A DNA stretch of 64,000 nucleotides from Polyporus tsugae. Its lineage: Eukaryota > Basidiomycota > Agaricomycetes > Polyporales > Polyporaceae. The translations under genes were made by a program, and so were the position numbers. Below are positions 19,701-31,892 of this stretch, one piece after another (position 1 is the first letter of the stretch; each line of letters starts with the position of its first letter). Where the stretch lies: assembly GCA_024305745.1 (NCBI GenBank), contig JAHRBS010000009.1, positions 2,442,788-2,506,787 of the forward strand, in the 5' to 3' direction. The notes beneath the pieces are model-generated. The model was not told the origin of the DNA. It did no database searches and was given only the letters and a program-made list of their open reading frames with translations.

Positions 19701-20304
19701 GGCCTGTAGGGTGACATCCGTAGGCACCATAGCGTAGCCCCGCCGAGCATTGCTCACGACATATTCCGATGCGGCCGAGCTGGGCGCTCCATTGCACCAA
19801 TAACAAACTGATGTATTGATTGTGCTAATACATTGTTGTTATGGACGTTTATACTATTCTAGATCTAATTGGGGAACTAATGATGGAGGCACCCATCATG
19901 GTCCTATCAGTAGCCGGACATTGATACAAGCCCCTCCCGCGTTTACATAGGAGGGGATTGGACGAACCTAGGTAGTACCAGCCAGAAAGAGGACAAGAAC
20001 GTTAATCTTGGATAGATCTGGGGAATTAGTGGGGAGGAAGGGCAGCCCTGCAGTGGCGAATGTCCAGACATCTCGCAGCGAGAGGCACCCAAGGCGCTAA
20101 GTGTTGAGGGCAGGTGAGGAGTGCTGTTTATGGGAACTGGCCCGGGGAGGCATGTGGGTGCTGTGTGGGCACACAAACTTTGTGCGCACGCTGGCCGCTC
20201 ATCTCAGTCTCTGCAGGGACTTACCCAGTACCGTGACCGAGGCTCAGGCTGCTGCTACCTGTCCTCCGTCGAGTCGGAGTCCATGTTCTTGTGGGGCTGG
20301 ACGT
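19701..20304. other. Intergenic stretch, no gene recognised
   Basis: It lies between element 3 and the TIR element. The first about 60 bp may be the upstream continuation of the helicase pseudogene that element 3 entered. No domain, RNA gene or repeat was recognised. Confidence 0.4.
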
Positions 20305-22167
20305 CCCCAGTGAAAAGTCGCTAGGGCAAAATCTGCCGAGGTATGGCAAAATCTTAAGGAGCGACAATTGCCATATATCGCCCAATATTTTACCGTATAC
20401 CATATTTTTCCTCTGGCACATTCTTCCACATTCTTCCAATTCAGGCAATATATGGCGGGATCTGCTGTTGCTATATTTAGTATCACTCAAGTGAGGCTTC
20501 TGGATACCGTTCTCAGTTCGAGAGTGTCCGTGTTACCGTGATTATCCCGTTATCCAGGGGATAATGGGATAACGGGATAACGGGAGAATGATCGGATGAG
20601 ACTCAATTGGTCAGCTGTCCGGCATGATCTGCCCAATTCGCTCCGAATTAGCTACCCTGCTTTGCCGTGTACCATCCCATTTTCCACTCTATTCAAATAA
20701 TAGTATAAGCAAAAGGGACTCGAGCGGTTCAGTCTATGCATGGAAAGAACCACGCGCAGACACCGGGAACAAAACGATACTTAGTTGTCTTCGAGGAAAG
20801 CACACTCAGTCAGATTTGAAGTCTGGCTGAGATTTTGTAGGCGCTCGGTGGAGTCCAGGCTGGCCCGCAACTTCGGCCACATATCTCACCACATCCGGGG
20901 AAGTTGGGGAGTTTTTTGATGATGTAGACTGGTGTATAGGGTTCAAAACATATATTCAGAGCAAAATGCATATTCAGACTCCCACAACAACAATCCTTGG
21001 CGAGCGAGTCTACAAAGTAACCTTGGCAAGATCTGCCGAGCACTTACCTACTAAATTGGGTTGTATCTCAGTCAGACTTCGAATCTACTATCATTCTGCA
21101 AACTGTAAGCAATAATCCCAGCCTATGTGCGGAAATAACCACACACAGGAAATGGAGGCACAAGCAAGGTCGAGGTGCGAGCAAAGCTGGTGATCGAGTC
21201 CTGAGGCTGACACTGGCAGGGGCCGGATCGGACATGCCGAGCTAGCCGTCCGGGCGCTATCCCACGGGCGCTATCCGGCGGAGAGGGATAACGGGATATT
21301 CACGGTAGTACGTGCTTTTTGCTCAGTTCTTCAGCTAGTACACGGGATAGGGAATACTAATTGTTATTCACAACGCAAAATAAATACAGTTCGTGCTACT
21401 GGTGCGGCCAGGTATAGTACGCTACTAGTACGTTGTCGTCGTCACTGCCTAGATATCTAGCTCAATGTCGTCGCCAACCTTGGTGTGCCTCCCATTCCAC
21501 CGCTGACCGTGGTGCTTTATGTCCTGATGTCAGGCAACACTCTCAACATGCATACATCCACCCAAAAAAGGAGAGAACTTACTATATGCACCACTCAAAG
21601 ATTCGCGGTGAGCTGCGGGTGCCCGAGAAGTCATCAGATGTGGCAAGAAGCCGAGGGCATGAGCACACACCTGGTGGCTGCTGACATGGTTCTACGAGGA
21701 TACCGAATAGCCGCATATACCCAGCGGTAGCAGGAGAGAAAAGGGAAAGTCCAGGATCAAGGTGATAGGAGAGAACAAGAAGCAACAAAGGGGAATCGCG
21801 ACGAGAAGCCCTCTTTATATGGCTGGCTGGGAGGGAGCTCAATCGGCGCGACAACTTCACAGGACAGTCACAGATTTGCAGAGTGCGCAGCCGCGCAGCT
21901 TGCTTGCAAGACAAAACAAGACATGAAGCCAGCCTCAAGCAAACAACAAACACACGAGTCAAGCATTCGCGATCTCACGCTCAAATGAGACGGCGAAGTG
22001 GCTTGCAAGCAAACAGCGCATGTTCGCAGATGGTCGTACGCGCGATCGCCAGTTTCGGACAGTAGCGCCCGCAAGGCGAAAATGGGCCGAACCTGCCATA
22101 TCTTGTATAGCGTTCGCCGATTATGCCATTTCTCGTCGAAACCTGCCCTAGGGACTTTTCACCGGGG
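20305..22167. mobile_element. Candidate TIR DNA transposon, 1.86 kb, non-autonomous
   Basis: The left end reads CCCCAGTGAAAAGTCGCTAG and the right end, reverse complemented, CCCCGGTGAAAAGTCCCTAG, followed in both by GGCA: 22 of 24 bases match, then weaker similarity for about 50 bp. No transposase was recognised inside and no exact target duplication was found (ACGT left, CTGA right). The ends resemble those of the candidate at 37151-38790 (CCCCAGTGAGAAC). A second TIR element (20534-21307) is nested inside. Class is uncertain; a hAT or KDZ-like origin is possible. Confidence 0.65.
20534..21307. mobile_element. Nested TIR element, about 770 bp, TA-flanked
   Basis: The ends are inverted copies: TACCGTGATTATCCCGTTAT on the left and TACCGTGAATATCCCGTTAT on the right (reverse complemented), both followed by CC; 21 of 22 match. 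If the terminal TA is the target duplication, the element itself is 20536-21305. The left subterminal part holds several GGGATAACGG direct and inverted repeats. No ORF of note. Confidence 0.7.
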
Positions 22168-22364
22168 CTGAAGTCTTGAAAGCTTGACAGGTCGGCCAGC
22201 ACTTTCTTGTCACGCCACGCCCGTGGTGATATTGGCATCAATTAAATCATCTTCGCAAGCGGACTACATGCTGCCTACAACTACTGCTACACATTATATC
22301 TAACTCAACCAATAACCTTTTCTCCACTCACCTGCATTGTATCAAGAGCGTGGGCAAAAGAAAA

Positions 22365-23617
22365 CTACAAAAGAAAACTACCTACGTTACGGCTTCTCGT
22401 GATACCCACAATCTCCTGAATCCTCTGCAGCAGCGGGACCAATCGGGTCGCACCCCGCCCTTGTTTGACCTCAATCTGGAACTCGCTATGCAGCCGCATC
22501 AGCACGGCCTCGAAGCTGAACAGCTCACTGCGATACGGCGGGCCACCAAGGTGCTCCTATTGACGCGGCACCCGCTCAAGAGGAGTCCGCACTGCACGCA
22601 ACCATGCAGCACCGTTGGTGTCATGGGCGTCGGCCATCCAGCCTTGAACGCGCAGGCACCGCTTAGCCCTCCTCGCGGCCATCTAATCGATCTCCCTAAC
22701 CGGCGTGCCTCTGCCTATACACTTGCCATGGAACCACTCGCAGCAACCGTCGTTGCTGCAGAAGCGGACATAGTGCTCGCGAGGGTTGTATCTCCCGCCC
22801 AAACTGCAGTCCATCTTGCAGTAATGCGCAGGCCCCTGTCAAATTCCCATTAGCTCGAATGGGCAGCCGCGGTGTTGCCGCAGCAGTGCGTACCTTGTGG
22901 ATTGTCCACAGCGGATGTCCCCCTTGCTGGACGATCTCCGCGAACTTGATGTCCGGGCACGTGTAGAACTGACCGGGGACAATGGGTGGCGCAGACACTT
23001 TGCAGGGGGAGTATACCGTGACCGTGACAGCATCTTCAAGGCTCTCTTGACGGACGTACGAGACCCGGGTGGTGAGCACGAGCTCCGACCCGCCCATCTG
23101 TCCCACGGCCGCCTGCATCTCGTTGTCATTTGTTGTCGTGCCCTGTTTCTTGAGGACCGTCACTCGGACGTAGTCCTGGCAGTGGAAGATGTACTGGCCA
23201 CGCCCCTTCCATCATCCGCTGCCCGGGGCAAGGGGTGCGTGCAAGAGAGATCGTCAGTACTTACCCGTCCTGTTTCCCTGTCCTTCCGGATCTCCAAGAT
23301 TCACCTGATGTCCAGCTTGGCGAGCTGCTCCCTCCGCGCCTCCTCCGCGGCCATGTCCTTGGGTATTGCGAGTATGCTGCAGCCGGTCAGTATACCACAC
23401 AGAAGGCAGTGCGTCAAACAACGCACTCATCTCTGCAACGGAACATCTCAAAAGCTGGTTCTTCTCCCTCTACTTAATGGTTAGTCGTCAATACACAATG
23501 TCCTGGCCGTCGCGTACCTTGTCCCTTGTTTGTCACCTCGGCTCCGTCCCACTCCGCCTGCGTGAGGTCCTCCATTCCGGGCAGCGGCGGGGTCGGCTCG
23601 CGTTGGCATGGCAGCAT
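22365..23617 (-). pseudogene. PHD-like zinc-finger gene, decayed
   Basis: A multi-exon gene on the minus strand. The exon at about 23184-22908 reads HCQDYVRVTVLKKQG, then GGSELVLTTRVSYVR and VTVTVYSPCKV. It is followed by a GT-AG intron (GTACGC...TTGACAG) and an exon with a cysteine/histidine pattern: HYCKMDC, NPREHYVRFC, SNDGCCEWFHGKC (about 22830-22720). This pattern resembles a PHD finger (histone-tail reader) after a BAH-like segment; both names are inference. The frame then contains TAG at 22683-22685 (EID*MAARR) and another TAG (PRQ*EHLGG) before a leucine-rich tail ending at the stop at 22365. Both stops are explained by single transitions. Upstream exons to the ATG at 23617 are out of phase in places. 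Probably a pseudogene. Confidence 0.6.
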
Positions 23618-23977
23618 GCGCAGTCGTTCGCGTGTGATGTCGGTGGGGTGAATGGGGGGAGCGAGTTACAATGACGTGCTACTAGTGGTGGGAGGGACTT
23701 GACTGGCGAGACTCAAAGAACAGGGAACGGGTTGCCCAGCAGGTTTGCTGCAATTTCAAGCTCCGCTGTGGCTGAAGCGCCTGGCGTCGGTGCGGCCCGC
23801 CCCCTCGGATATCTCAGTCTTCCAGTCGAGAAAAATGTGGTTTCCGTTTGGGCTGCGAGGCAGCGGGTCGGCGACCAGACTCGAGCTGCCTCCCCCTTCT
23901 TTGTCTGCTTGCTCCCTGAATCTTGCTGTGCTCGACTCTATCTGAACAGTACACGAGCGCGACGCAGGCCGAGCAAG

Positions 23978-25763
23978 ATGTCGACGAGTGGACGCAAGGC
24001 GATCGCTTCGGTGCCCAAGGCGTCGGATTTCCTCAACATTGTTCTCTCCAAAACTCAAAGCAAGACTCCTACTGTACGTTTTCTCCTGAGCCTTTGGGAT
24101 GTTCATACTTAGCTGCAGGTCATCCACAAGAATTTCAAGATCAGCCGGATTCGCAACAAAGGTCAAGTTCACCCAGGACTCGTTTAACGAGAAGCTCGGT
24201 GCGATATTAGAGGAGTCCCAATCATTGATGTGAGTACTTCGTTTTGTGTAGAGGCCCACCAGGGCGCAGCAAAGGAACGCCCCATGTCTATCTGGTTGGA
24301 TGGGGCCGCAACTGTTCTTTCCGGTAAAGGTCATTCTCAATGACCTTGGCTGCTGTGTGGATTGGAACGTTCCTTGAGAGAGTGCGCACTCAGCAGTTGT
24401 GTCACCGCAAAGACGTGCACGCAAGCTTACACAGCGGGTACTCAGAGTTTCAGAACGGCTTCTGTATCTGTCACTGTGGATGAATGCACCGGTGCAGCGT
24501 CAACCATCCGAGTAGAATCCTTGGCGTTGAACGTCGTCCCTACGATCCATGCGCCCGTTTCTCGATGCAAGGATCTCCTGGTTTATGTTAGATAATAACA
24601 GCCTCTTTCAGGATCTCCACCCTTTCCTATCCTCTCTCCTCAATGTCCTTTATGACAAAAACCATTACCAGCTCGCCCTCGGTCAACTCCGTACCGCACG
24701 CCATCTCATCGACCATGTTGCCAAGGACTACGTCTGGCTGCTCAAATTCGGTGATTCCCTTTATCGATGCAAGCAGCTCAAGCGAGCTGCCCTCGGTCAT
24801 ATGGCCACAATCATGAGGCAGCAGAACGAAGTGCTTGAGTTCTTGGAGGAGGTCCGCAAACACATCTCCCGTCTCCCCGCCATCGACCCCACCGCCCGCA
24901 CCCTTCTCATCTGTGGATACCCCAGCGTCGGCAAGTCGTCTTTCCTCAACAAGGTCATGTGTGCTGACGTCAACGTCCAGCCCTACGCATTCACGACCAA
25001 ATCGCTCTTCGTCGGCCACCTCGACTACCGTTACATGCGCTGGCAGGTCATCGACACCCCTGGTATCCTTGACCACCCCCTTGAGGAGATGAACAACATC
25101 GAGATGCAGAGCATCACCGCGCTCGTGCACCTCAAGGCCTGCGTCTTGTACTTCATGGACCTCTCGGAACAGTGCGGATACTCCGTCGAGGTGCAGTGCC
25201 AGCTCTTCCAGGCTATCAAGCCCCTCTTCGCAAACAAGCCCACCGTCGTCATCCTCAACAAGGCCGACATTTCATGGTTGGACGACCTCGCACCCGAGCG
25301 CCGCACAGCGGTCAAGGAGATCATCAACGTGGAGGGCGTCCGGCACGTCCAGGTCTCGTGCTACACCGACGAGGGCATCGCCATCCTGAAGACCACCGCG
25401 TGCGATGCGCTCCTCGAGCACCACGTCGACACGAAGCTCAAGGGCAACAAGGTCAACGCAATCCTCAACCGTCTCCACGTCGTGCAGCCAAAGCCGCGCG
25501 ACGACGTCGTCCGTGCGCTGTTCATCCCCGACGCGGCCAAGGGTCGCAAGAAGTTCGACAAGGACGGTCCCGACCATTGCCGTCTCGGGCGTGACATCGA
25601 GGCCGAGGAGGGCGGCGCGGGTGTTGGATACGGCAGACGACCGCTGGGAAACTGTGGAAGAGACGTCCTCTTGTCGGGCATCATACGCAATGGTCCTGCA
25701 ACGGCAGATATCCTAATTTCATTGAAGAAGATTAGTTTTCTGAATGGGGGAGACTGGGCGTAA
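23978..25763 (+). pseudogene. NOG1: NOG1-like nucleolar GTP-binding protein, truncated copy
   Basis: NOG1 is a GTPase of 60S ribosome assembly in the nucleolus. Exon 1 (23978-24073) encodes MSTSGRKAIASVPKASDF and on. Intron 1 is 24074-24118 (45 bp). Exon 2 (24119-24229) starts VIHKNFKISRIRN but then lacks about 11 nt (the residues between RIRN and KVKFTQDSFNEKL) and a further base near 24217, so it is out of frame. Intron 2 (24230-24611) is 382 bp, unusually long. Exon 3 is open to 25763 and contains the G domain: G1 [10 protein letters not shown]3 DTPGI, G4 NKAD. Similarity to NOG1 ends after [12 protein letters not shown]; the usual C-terminal third (about 250 residues) is replaced by unrelated sequence. 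A functional full-length gene should exist elsewhere. A truncated protein from exon 3 is conceivable. Confidence 0.88.
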
Positions 25764-27796
25764 TGTTTTGGATGGAGTGTAGGTTTCGTTTCGGTGATTC
25801 CGTGGGCGCGTACGTTCTATTCTCCAGGGCCATTGTCTAGGTGACAAACATTGATTCGCGCAATTCTAAAAAATAATAGTACTCAGGCTGTGTATGACAC
25901 TTGTACCCTGTTTGTATGTTAGTGGTTGTGTTGACATTATGCAGAAACTTGTACACACCTGATGCCCTGGATGCATCGGCTCCTCCCTCCCATGCGATGT
26001 GATCTCTGTCTGCGAGCCCTGGCAGATTACACAGGGGATAGGGTGCCTTTATCCACAGGTGTCCATAGAGTGCTCCACCTGTGCTCCACTCTCGTAGTTC
26101 ACGTGGACCTGGACTGAAGAGTCCTTATCCCCGACTTTGAAGGATCTCAAGCTGGTATCTCTCCAGGGGCTCAAGACTACATTGCGGATGCGTGGATACG
26201 AAGCTGAGCTTGGGGCTCGAATCTAGACCACCCTACAGCCAGCTTGGCATTCTAAAGGCCGGGACAACGAGCACGCTATCGCCAAATAGCACAGTCCACC
26301 ACTCTTGTACAAATCCCAGTGATCATGTCGGATTTAGTCTCCGTAGCCGACCATATCCTGATATAGATGACAGTCAATCTATTACTATTAGTATATGGTC
26401 TGCTCCCCGACACGTCGGTTAAGTACCCCCCCCCTATGACACTTGGAGACCAGCTTCGGCGCTAAGTCGCTCATGAGCCAATGATATTGCGTATTTCGGC
26501 GCCTGCCCATAAACTTGCTTACGGACATCGTAAACCTGCTGACATGATGGGCTCAGAACGGGTCACCGTTATCCATACAGATTGGAGGGTGACAACAAAA
26601 TAGTATTGTTGGTGCACGTTCCACAAACTGCGCGAGACAAAGGAACATGTATTTCACCCGAGTGCATACATTGCGGTGCTAAACATGAGGGTCCAGGACC
26701 AGGGAACTCAATTGAGTGTCACTGCTATATATTTTGAACACCTTTTTGCCTTCATACTACTTGGTATATCGAGGGAGCGGGTGCTTCCCAGATTTTCGAA
26801 TTGCGACATTGCATTACAGTTGCAGGTGTACTCTTTGGGGGACAGCGCACGCATGCTGATGTGTGGCTGGAGCATGCTGGTGCTGTACGTCGAGAACGGG
26901 GGACAACAGTCGCGACAAGCTGAGCAAGATGCATGCGAGCATTCGGGGACTTGTGGCGCGACTCGAGTGAAAGGCATTGGGGATCTGGATAAGTCATGCT
27001 CAGCACGCGGGGAAGTACTCGCCTGGCGTGGTCCCGTTGGGTTGGCAAGGCGGGGGGCATGGAGAAGGGTAGACCGTGTTGCAGAAGCCTGAATAGAGAC
27101 TTCCTAGCCTGTTAAGACAGGCGCCACCTCGCTGGATGTCGCAGATAAACATGTTTTGGATGGGGGCTGTGTTCTGGAGCTCCCGAGGAGGTTTGAAAGA
27201 ACATGGGATGAATGGCATTTCAAGAACGATCGAAATGACAATGCATTTGGGACCCGCGTTGTTTGTTGGTGTTGACGTGTAGACAGAGGGAGATATCAGC
27301 ACGTGACTTGGAGATGTCCGAAGTGTCATAGGTGGGGGTAAGTGGTCTGTACGGACCAAGACTACTTGGTGAACGCGACACTTCATGCGCTCAGTCTGAT
27401 TCCACAGTGGCGCCTGAGAGGGATATGGTCCTGCTATTTGGCAGGCAGGCATTACAAATCCAATTTGCGAAAGATCATTTGCAGGCACGCGGATCCGGAC
27501 TACAGTAGTACAGTCACCTAGTAGTACAGTGATACGATTCAAACCGACGGAATGGCAGGGAGAAAAGTTGCGCTGCGGGAACTGTCTACGGAACATATAC
27601 TCCAGCAAAACAATGTCGCTGCGTCGGGGCGCAGTCGGTTGGCATACGACCCGGGGATGTCTCATCTGTGCTGTCTACAGCAGGATCAGGAACAGGGAGG
27701 TTGGGTGGCACTGCATGATCGAAGGAGTGTAATACCAGAGCCCGAGACCACGCACCGTGTGCTGGGTGGACATGCTTTGAGATGCCATTATGCAGT
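25764..27796. other. Intergenic, no supported gene
   Basis: No domain or repeat was recognised. A 221-codon open frame on the minus strand (27665-27000) has no recognisable feature and may be chance. A polyC run lies at about 26427. Confidence 0.4.
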
Positions 27797-28620
27797 TCAG
27801 GTTCACCGCTAAGGAGGAGAAGTGAGTGTAGCAGGCCAGGATGGTAAGGCTACAGCTACTCATATCTATTTTGGCTCACAAACAGTGCGAGTCTAAGTAG
27901 TACCTGATGAGCATCGCTGTACACGAACCCAAACAAATATGCACATCAACACGCGTGTCAACAGACTACTGTCCCTCTCGGCCGCACATGTGACTGGAAT
28001 ACTGTGCAAAGGAGCAGCTGCTTGAAGTACAGATATTGAACACTGACCGGGGTTGTTCCAACACGACTAAACATGGGTCAGCGGTGTGCATAGGAGCAGC
28101 CTTTAAATTATCATGTACCACAACCTTGACAGTATGTCCTTCAACACCCCCCTCTCTGGAAAGGAGCCGAAGACAGTGGCATAAGAATCGATCGGAGTGT
28201 TGACCGGATAGCGGGGAACCGCGCTAACAAGCAGTCAGCATCGGCTAGTATAGCGTTCGCCGAGGGGACATCATACCAAACTCACGGTGGCGGATTCGAC
28301 CTGCGGTGTGGCTCGAGGCTGCGCCTTCTTCGGAGGGCCTTACAAGCATGTTCTACCATTTCTGGAGAGTGTTCAAGTTAGCCTGAGTTCAAGTACCCAA
28401 CTGCCAGTGATCAGCGTAACCCAACTCACTTGGAGAATTGCGGGCTGTAGCCTGTAGGGAAAAAAGATGCAAGACACATGGATGTCCTCCGTCACGACTG
28501 TAGCACCTTAAAGACTCGCGATGTGCGTGCATCGGCTGACGGATTGAGAAACACCTGGACTCGATGGAGCCCGTGGTTGGAGGAGATGCGCTACTGTGAT
28601 TGAAAGGCGCCGGTCGGACA
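27797..28620. repeat. Dispersed repeat, copy A
   Basis: It shares two patches with 39786-40575: CACCGCTAAGGAGGAGAAG (27807-27825) and 28194-28620, which opens GTTGACCGGATAGCGGG. The second patch is roughly 70 percent similar by eye, including ACTCACTTGGAGAATTGCG, which on the minus strand reads as an exon end followed by GTGAGT. It may therefore be a decayed duplicated gene on the minus strand rather than a transposon. Confidence 0.6.
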
Positions 28621-28689
28621 GGTGGAGGCACGTGCGGTCGCACGCAAAGCACGTGAGAGGCAATCTGAGCCTCCTTATATCCTCTATGT

Positions 28690-30110
28690 CTATCAGGCCG
28701 GCCCGCCTTGTCCTTCACGTACCGCTTTCCGACAACGTCCGGTCAATGTTGGACATCTTCCGAAAACGTCCGATGTCCAGGCCTGGTTTCGCGGTCGTAA
28801 GTACTGCCCCCAGCTCGAATCCAGAGGATCGTCCACCAACGCGACCGAGCCGAATCGGTGCCGCGGGCTAACATGCGGGAACAATTCGAGCGCCATATCC
28901 GAATCCGAACCATTGTCTGAGTGCGCGTCCTCTGGCATCCCATAGGCGTCACTGGCATCATCGTCCGATTCGTCCGCACCAGGTTCTCCCTGCCGGTCAC
29001 TGTTCACCTGCAGATCGTCCGCGTCCGACTCGGAGCGACTCGCCCTCGTACTCCCCCACCGACGAGTCCGTAGGCTCGTCGCCATCCGAAAGAATCCTCG
29101 GGTCCTCAGGCCTCAGCCTCTGCAGCTGCCCCACGAGCGCGAGGCAACCACCCATCGCCGGTGCAGAGTTCGTCGCGCACGATCGCCTAGGCGTGCTGCC
29201 GCTCGCGCCGCTCTGGGAACACGGCCTCGATCCCGCCAGTGGTGGCCATCAGCCAGTCGGCGCGTTCGTCCGACTCGTGCGCGGTCCCGGGAGCCTTGCA
29301 TGTGCGAGGGGTGGAGGAGCGATGACAGTAGTAAGGAATTGTAGGCGGCGGCAGCAGCGTCAGCGTCCGGTCCGACCATACGGACTTTTCGGAGCTGTGG
29401 GGCGTGCGCTGTCGGGGCGAGGGCTATGGCCCGGTAGGCGGCCACAGACGGCGCGAGCCCGGTGATGTCGAGGTAGCGGAGGGTAGGGGAGTGGATGTTG
29501 AGCGTGGTGCGTTCTTCTTCAGGTTGGAGACCGATGGGAACGACGAGATGCGAGATGCGGGGACAGAGCTCATGGAGCCGGGGAAGAAGAAATAGGACGT
29601 TGAGATCCTGGGGTTCGGGGACTCAAGGTTTCGGCGCAATAGATGAAGTGAAGATACGTCAGCTGTGTACCGTGCGCTTCGAGGAGAGGCGTAGGGATGG
29701 GTTCGGCGTTCACACAGGTCAGATATACGAAGCGTGGCATTGTCCATTGCGCGTGATTACAAAATGGAGGAATGGTGGAAAGTCGCAGTGGATGGCCAGC
29801 GTCTTGAGCCGGGAAGACCAGATCAGGGAGAGGTGAGGACTCGGGCGAGGAGGGTGCCCCTCAGAATCACTTCCGAAACATCGTGGATGGAAGATATCAA
29901 TGCGCACCCATTCCTGACGATCTGCAACATGCTCAACCTAAAGTTAATCTTCGCCCGAAACCGCGCAGTGTGCACCCACTCCCTCACCTTGTACACCATG
30001 GCTGCGTTCTTGACGTCGACCCAATCGTTTCGGAAAACGCATGCCAAAACGGCCGCGACATTGGTCGCATGGACACCGAATGTGTTCACGTGAGATCTTG
30101 GACCCATGCA
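28690..30110 (-). pseudogene. Decayed multi-exon gene, leucine-rich, unknown family
   Basis: Read on the minus strand: an exon with FGVHATNVAAVLACVF and NDWVDVKNAAMVYK (30085-30005), a likely GT-AG intron of about 61 nt (GTGAGG...GTTGCAG), then a frame with HLSLIWSSRLKTLAIHCDF, a frame with RFVYLTCVNAEPIPTPLLEA, a frame change near 29622, and LNVLFLLPRLHELCP plus SPTLRYLDITGLAP before an alanine-rich tail. The spacing of leucines resembles the F-box/LRR-like families that are expanded in Agaricomycetes, but no F-box was identified. An acidic Ser/Asp-rich ORF (29085-28693) follows downstream. At least one frameshift suggests a pseudogene. Confidence 0.45.
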
Positions 30111-31892
30111 TGATCTTGGACCCGTGCATGGGATGGCCGTGGAACTCGATCTCAGGGCGTAGCGTTGGCGGCGAGGGAAGACGGGGCATATCAGCGCATA
30201 AGATGTCTGATGAAAAATAATCCATCGCTATGATCACGTACTAGAATCTGCAACAGGTGCCCTAGTCGTCCCCCAGCTCAGAGCTGCGGTTCCTCCGTCA
30301 TCGTCGTTGTCTGCAAAGCGCGAGTCGGGCGACAAGCAGCGTACCTGGTGGAAGGATGCGGCCGACACGACAACGCCACGCATTAATGACCAAGTCAGCG
30401 TGGGGAGTTCCGTGGCCCGACATGGGATGGTCCGCGAGGACCGAGGAGACCTGCGACCTTCGTTCAACTTCGATGCTGAACATTTCGTCATGGCTAAAAA
30501 CATACCTGTAATGGATCTGTGACGCAGCACGCGCGACGGACGGGCGAGCCCTTGCAATCCCAGATGAGTCCCCCTCTACATTCGTGATATTCGGCAGCAT
30601 CTCTGGCGGCGGGTTGACCATCGCACCTTCGCTGCGCCCAGCATTCCTATCCGTCTCGCGGACTTCTCCGCTGACGTCTTGCGTCCGTGTCTTGTGTCCT
30701 TGTCCACGCTCGCGCTCGTCCACCCGCAGCACCTTCCCCATTCTCCGCGCCTGGCGTCCACTCAACCGCGTACCATGAGATATACATCCCCAGGATGGTC
30801 CCGAACAGGGCAACGTCCACGTCGTATGGTCCGCTGTGGCGCGAGAGCAGCTGCATCTGGGAGGACGCAGATGGGGTATGTCGCATCGATCCCACATCCC
30901 GTCTCGCGCATGTCCTCCGACACGGCAAGTAATATTCATGATTCAGAGCGTTGCAGATGTACCGCGCACGACACATACCTGAGCGTCGCCTCACGGTGTA
31001 TCGTTCCGGGCACGGTGTTCTTGTTCTTCCCCCGGGCCAGCGTTCGGATCCAGGCGACGGCGACTTGTTGCTTGCGCGCAATGACGGCTTCCGAATGGAC
31101 GCCGAGCCCCCTCCGCAAATGCTCTGAAGGACTGCAGAGTCGAAGCAGACCCTCAAGCTCAGTATTGGCACAACGGATGGGTGGGGAAAGAGCTGGGAAC
31201 GAGCTGGGGGGAAATGAGGCATGATGAGGGCTCTGCGCGGACAGTCGCCAGGGAGAGAAAGGGCGCGCATCCGCCGCGATGGACTCGCGGGTCCGCAGAC
31301 AGCTGGGCTGTAAGATGCGCGATGGTGTCTGGGTGGAGTTCTTCAGTCGGCGAATCGAACGTCGAGCGTGGGTCCAAAACGAATTCGAAGGCTGTTTTGT
31401 GTTTTTGGTTTCGATTCGTCCCCTCTGCCGTCCTTTTCCTCGGTCTCGAATTTGGTGTATGTTAGCGGACGTTGTCGTCAGAAGTAAGACAGCGAAAACC
31501 AAGTGGGAGTGGAAAGCTGAGAGCTGATTGTATAGAACAGACTACGCGAGAACAGAGGTCGGAGACAGGCGCTTCCCATCGTTTCGTCGGGCGCCAGAGC
31601 GTGGTATCGCCTTGACCTTGTCCTCTAATGTATCGTGCAGCAACATTTTGTCGTATTTCATGTTTTTTGTACTATCGCGCGAGGTGGACCACCCCAACAG
31701 TTGAATTGCGCAATATATCGATATGAATACACATATACAATCCACAACCCAATACCGATGATATCAGAGACCATCAACACACGGTCAGAACGTAGTACAA
31801 GCTGACCGACAAAGGCTAATGTACAAGCCCACAAGACACACGGTCAGAACGCAGTAATAGACGCAACCCGCCATATCGGACAACCAGCCAGT
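30111..31892. other. Coding-like fragments, nothing assignable
   Basis: Several minus-strand open frames of 60-213 codons overlap (for example 30939-30298 and 31502-30936), with likely splice signals but no known domain. A 19-bp near-duplicate (GATCTTGGACCCATGCAT) lies at 30095-30131. No gene model can be supported. Confidence 0.35.

Noticed and set aside
20305..22167. 8-bp target duplication for the CCCCRGTG element
   Set aside because: Flanks CTGGACGT and CTGAAGTC share only part of their bases, so no duplication is claimed.
22350..22853. 167-codon plus-strand ORF
   Set aside because: It is antisense to the PHD-like pseudogene, whose minus-strand frame shows the zinc-finger pattern; the plus frame has no domain.
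27000..27665. 221-codon minus-strand ORF
   Set aside because: No recognisable domain, repeat or splice context; may be chance in GC-moderate DNA, so not listed as a gene.
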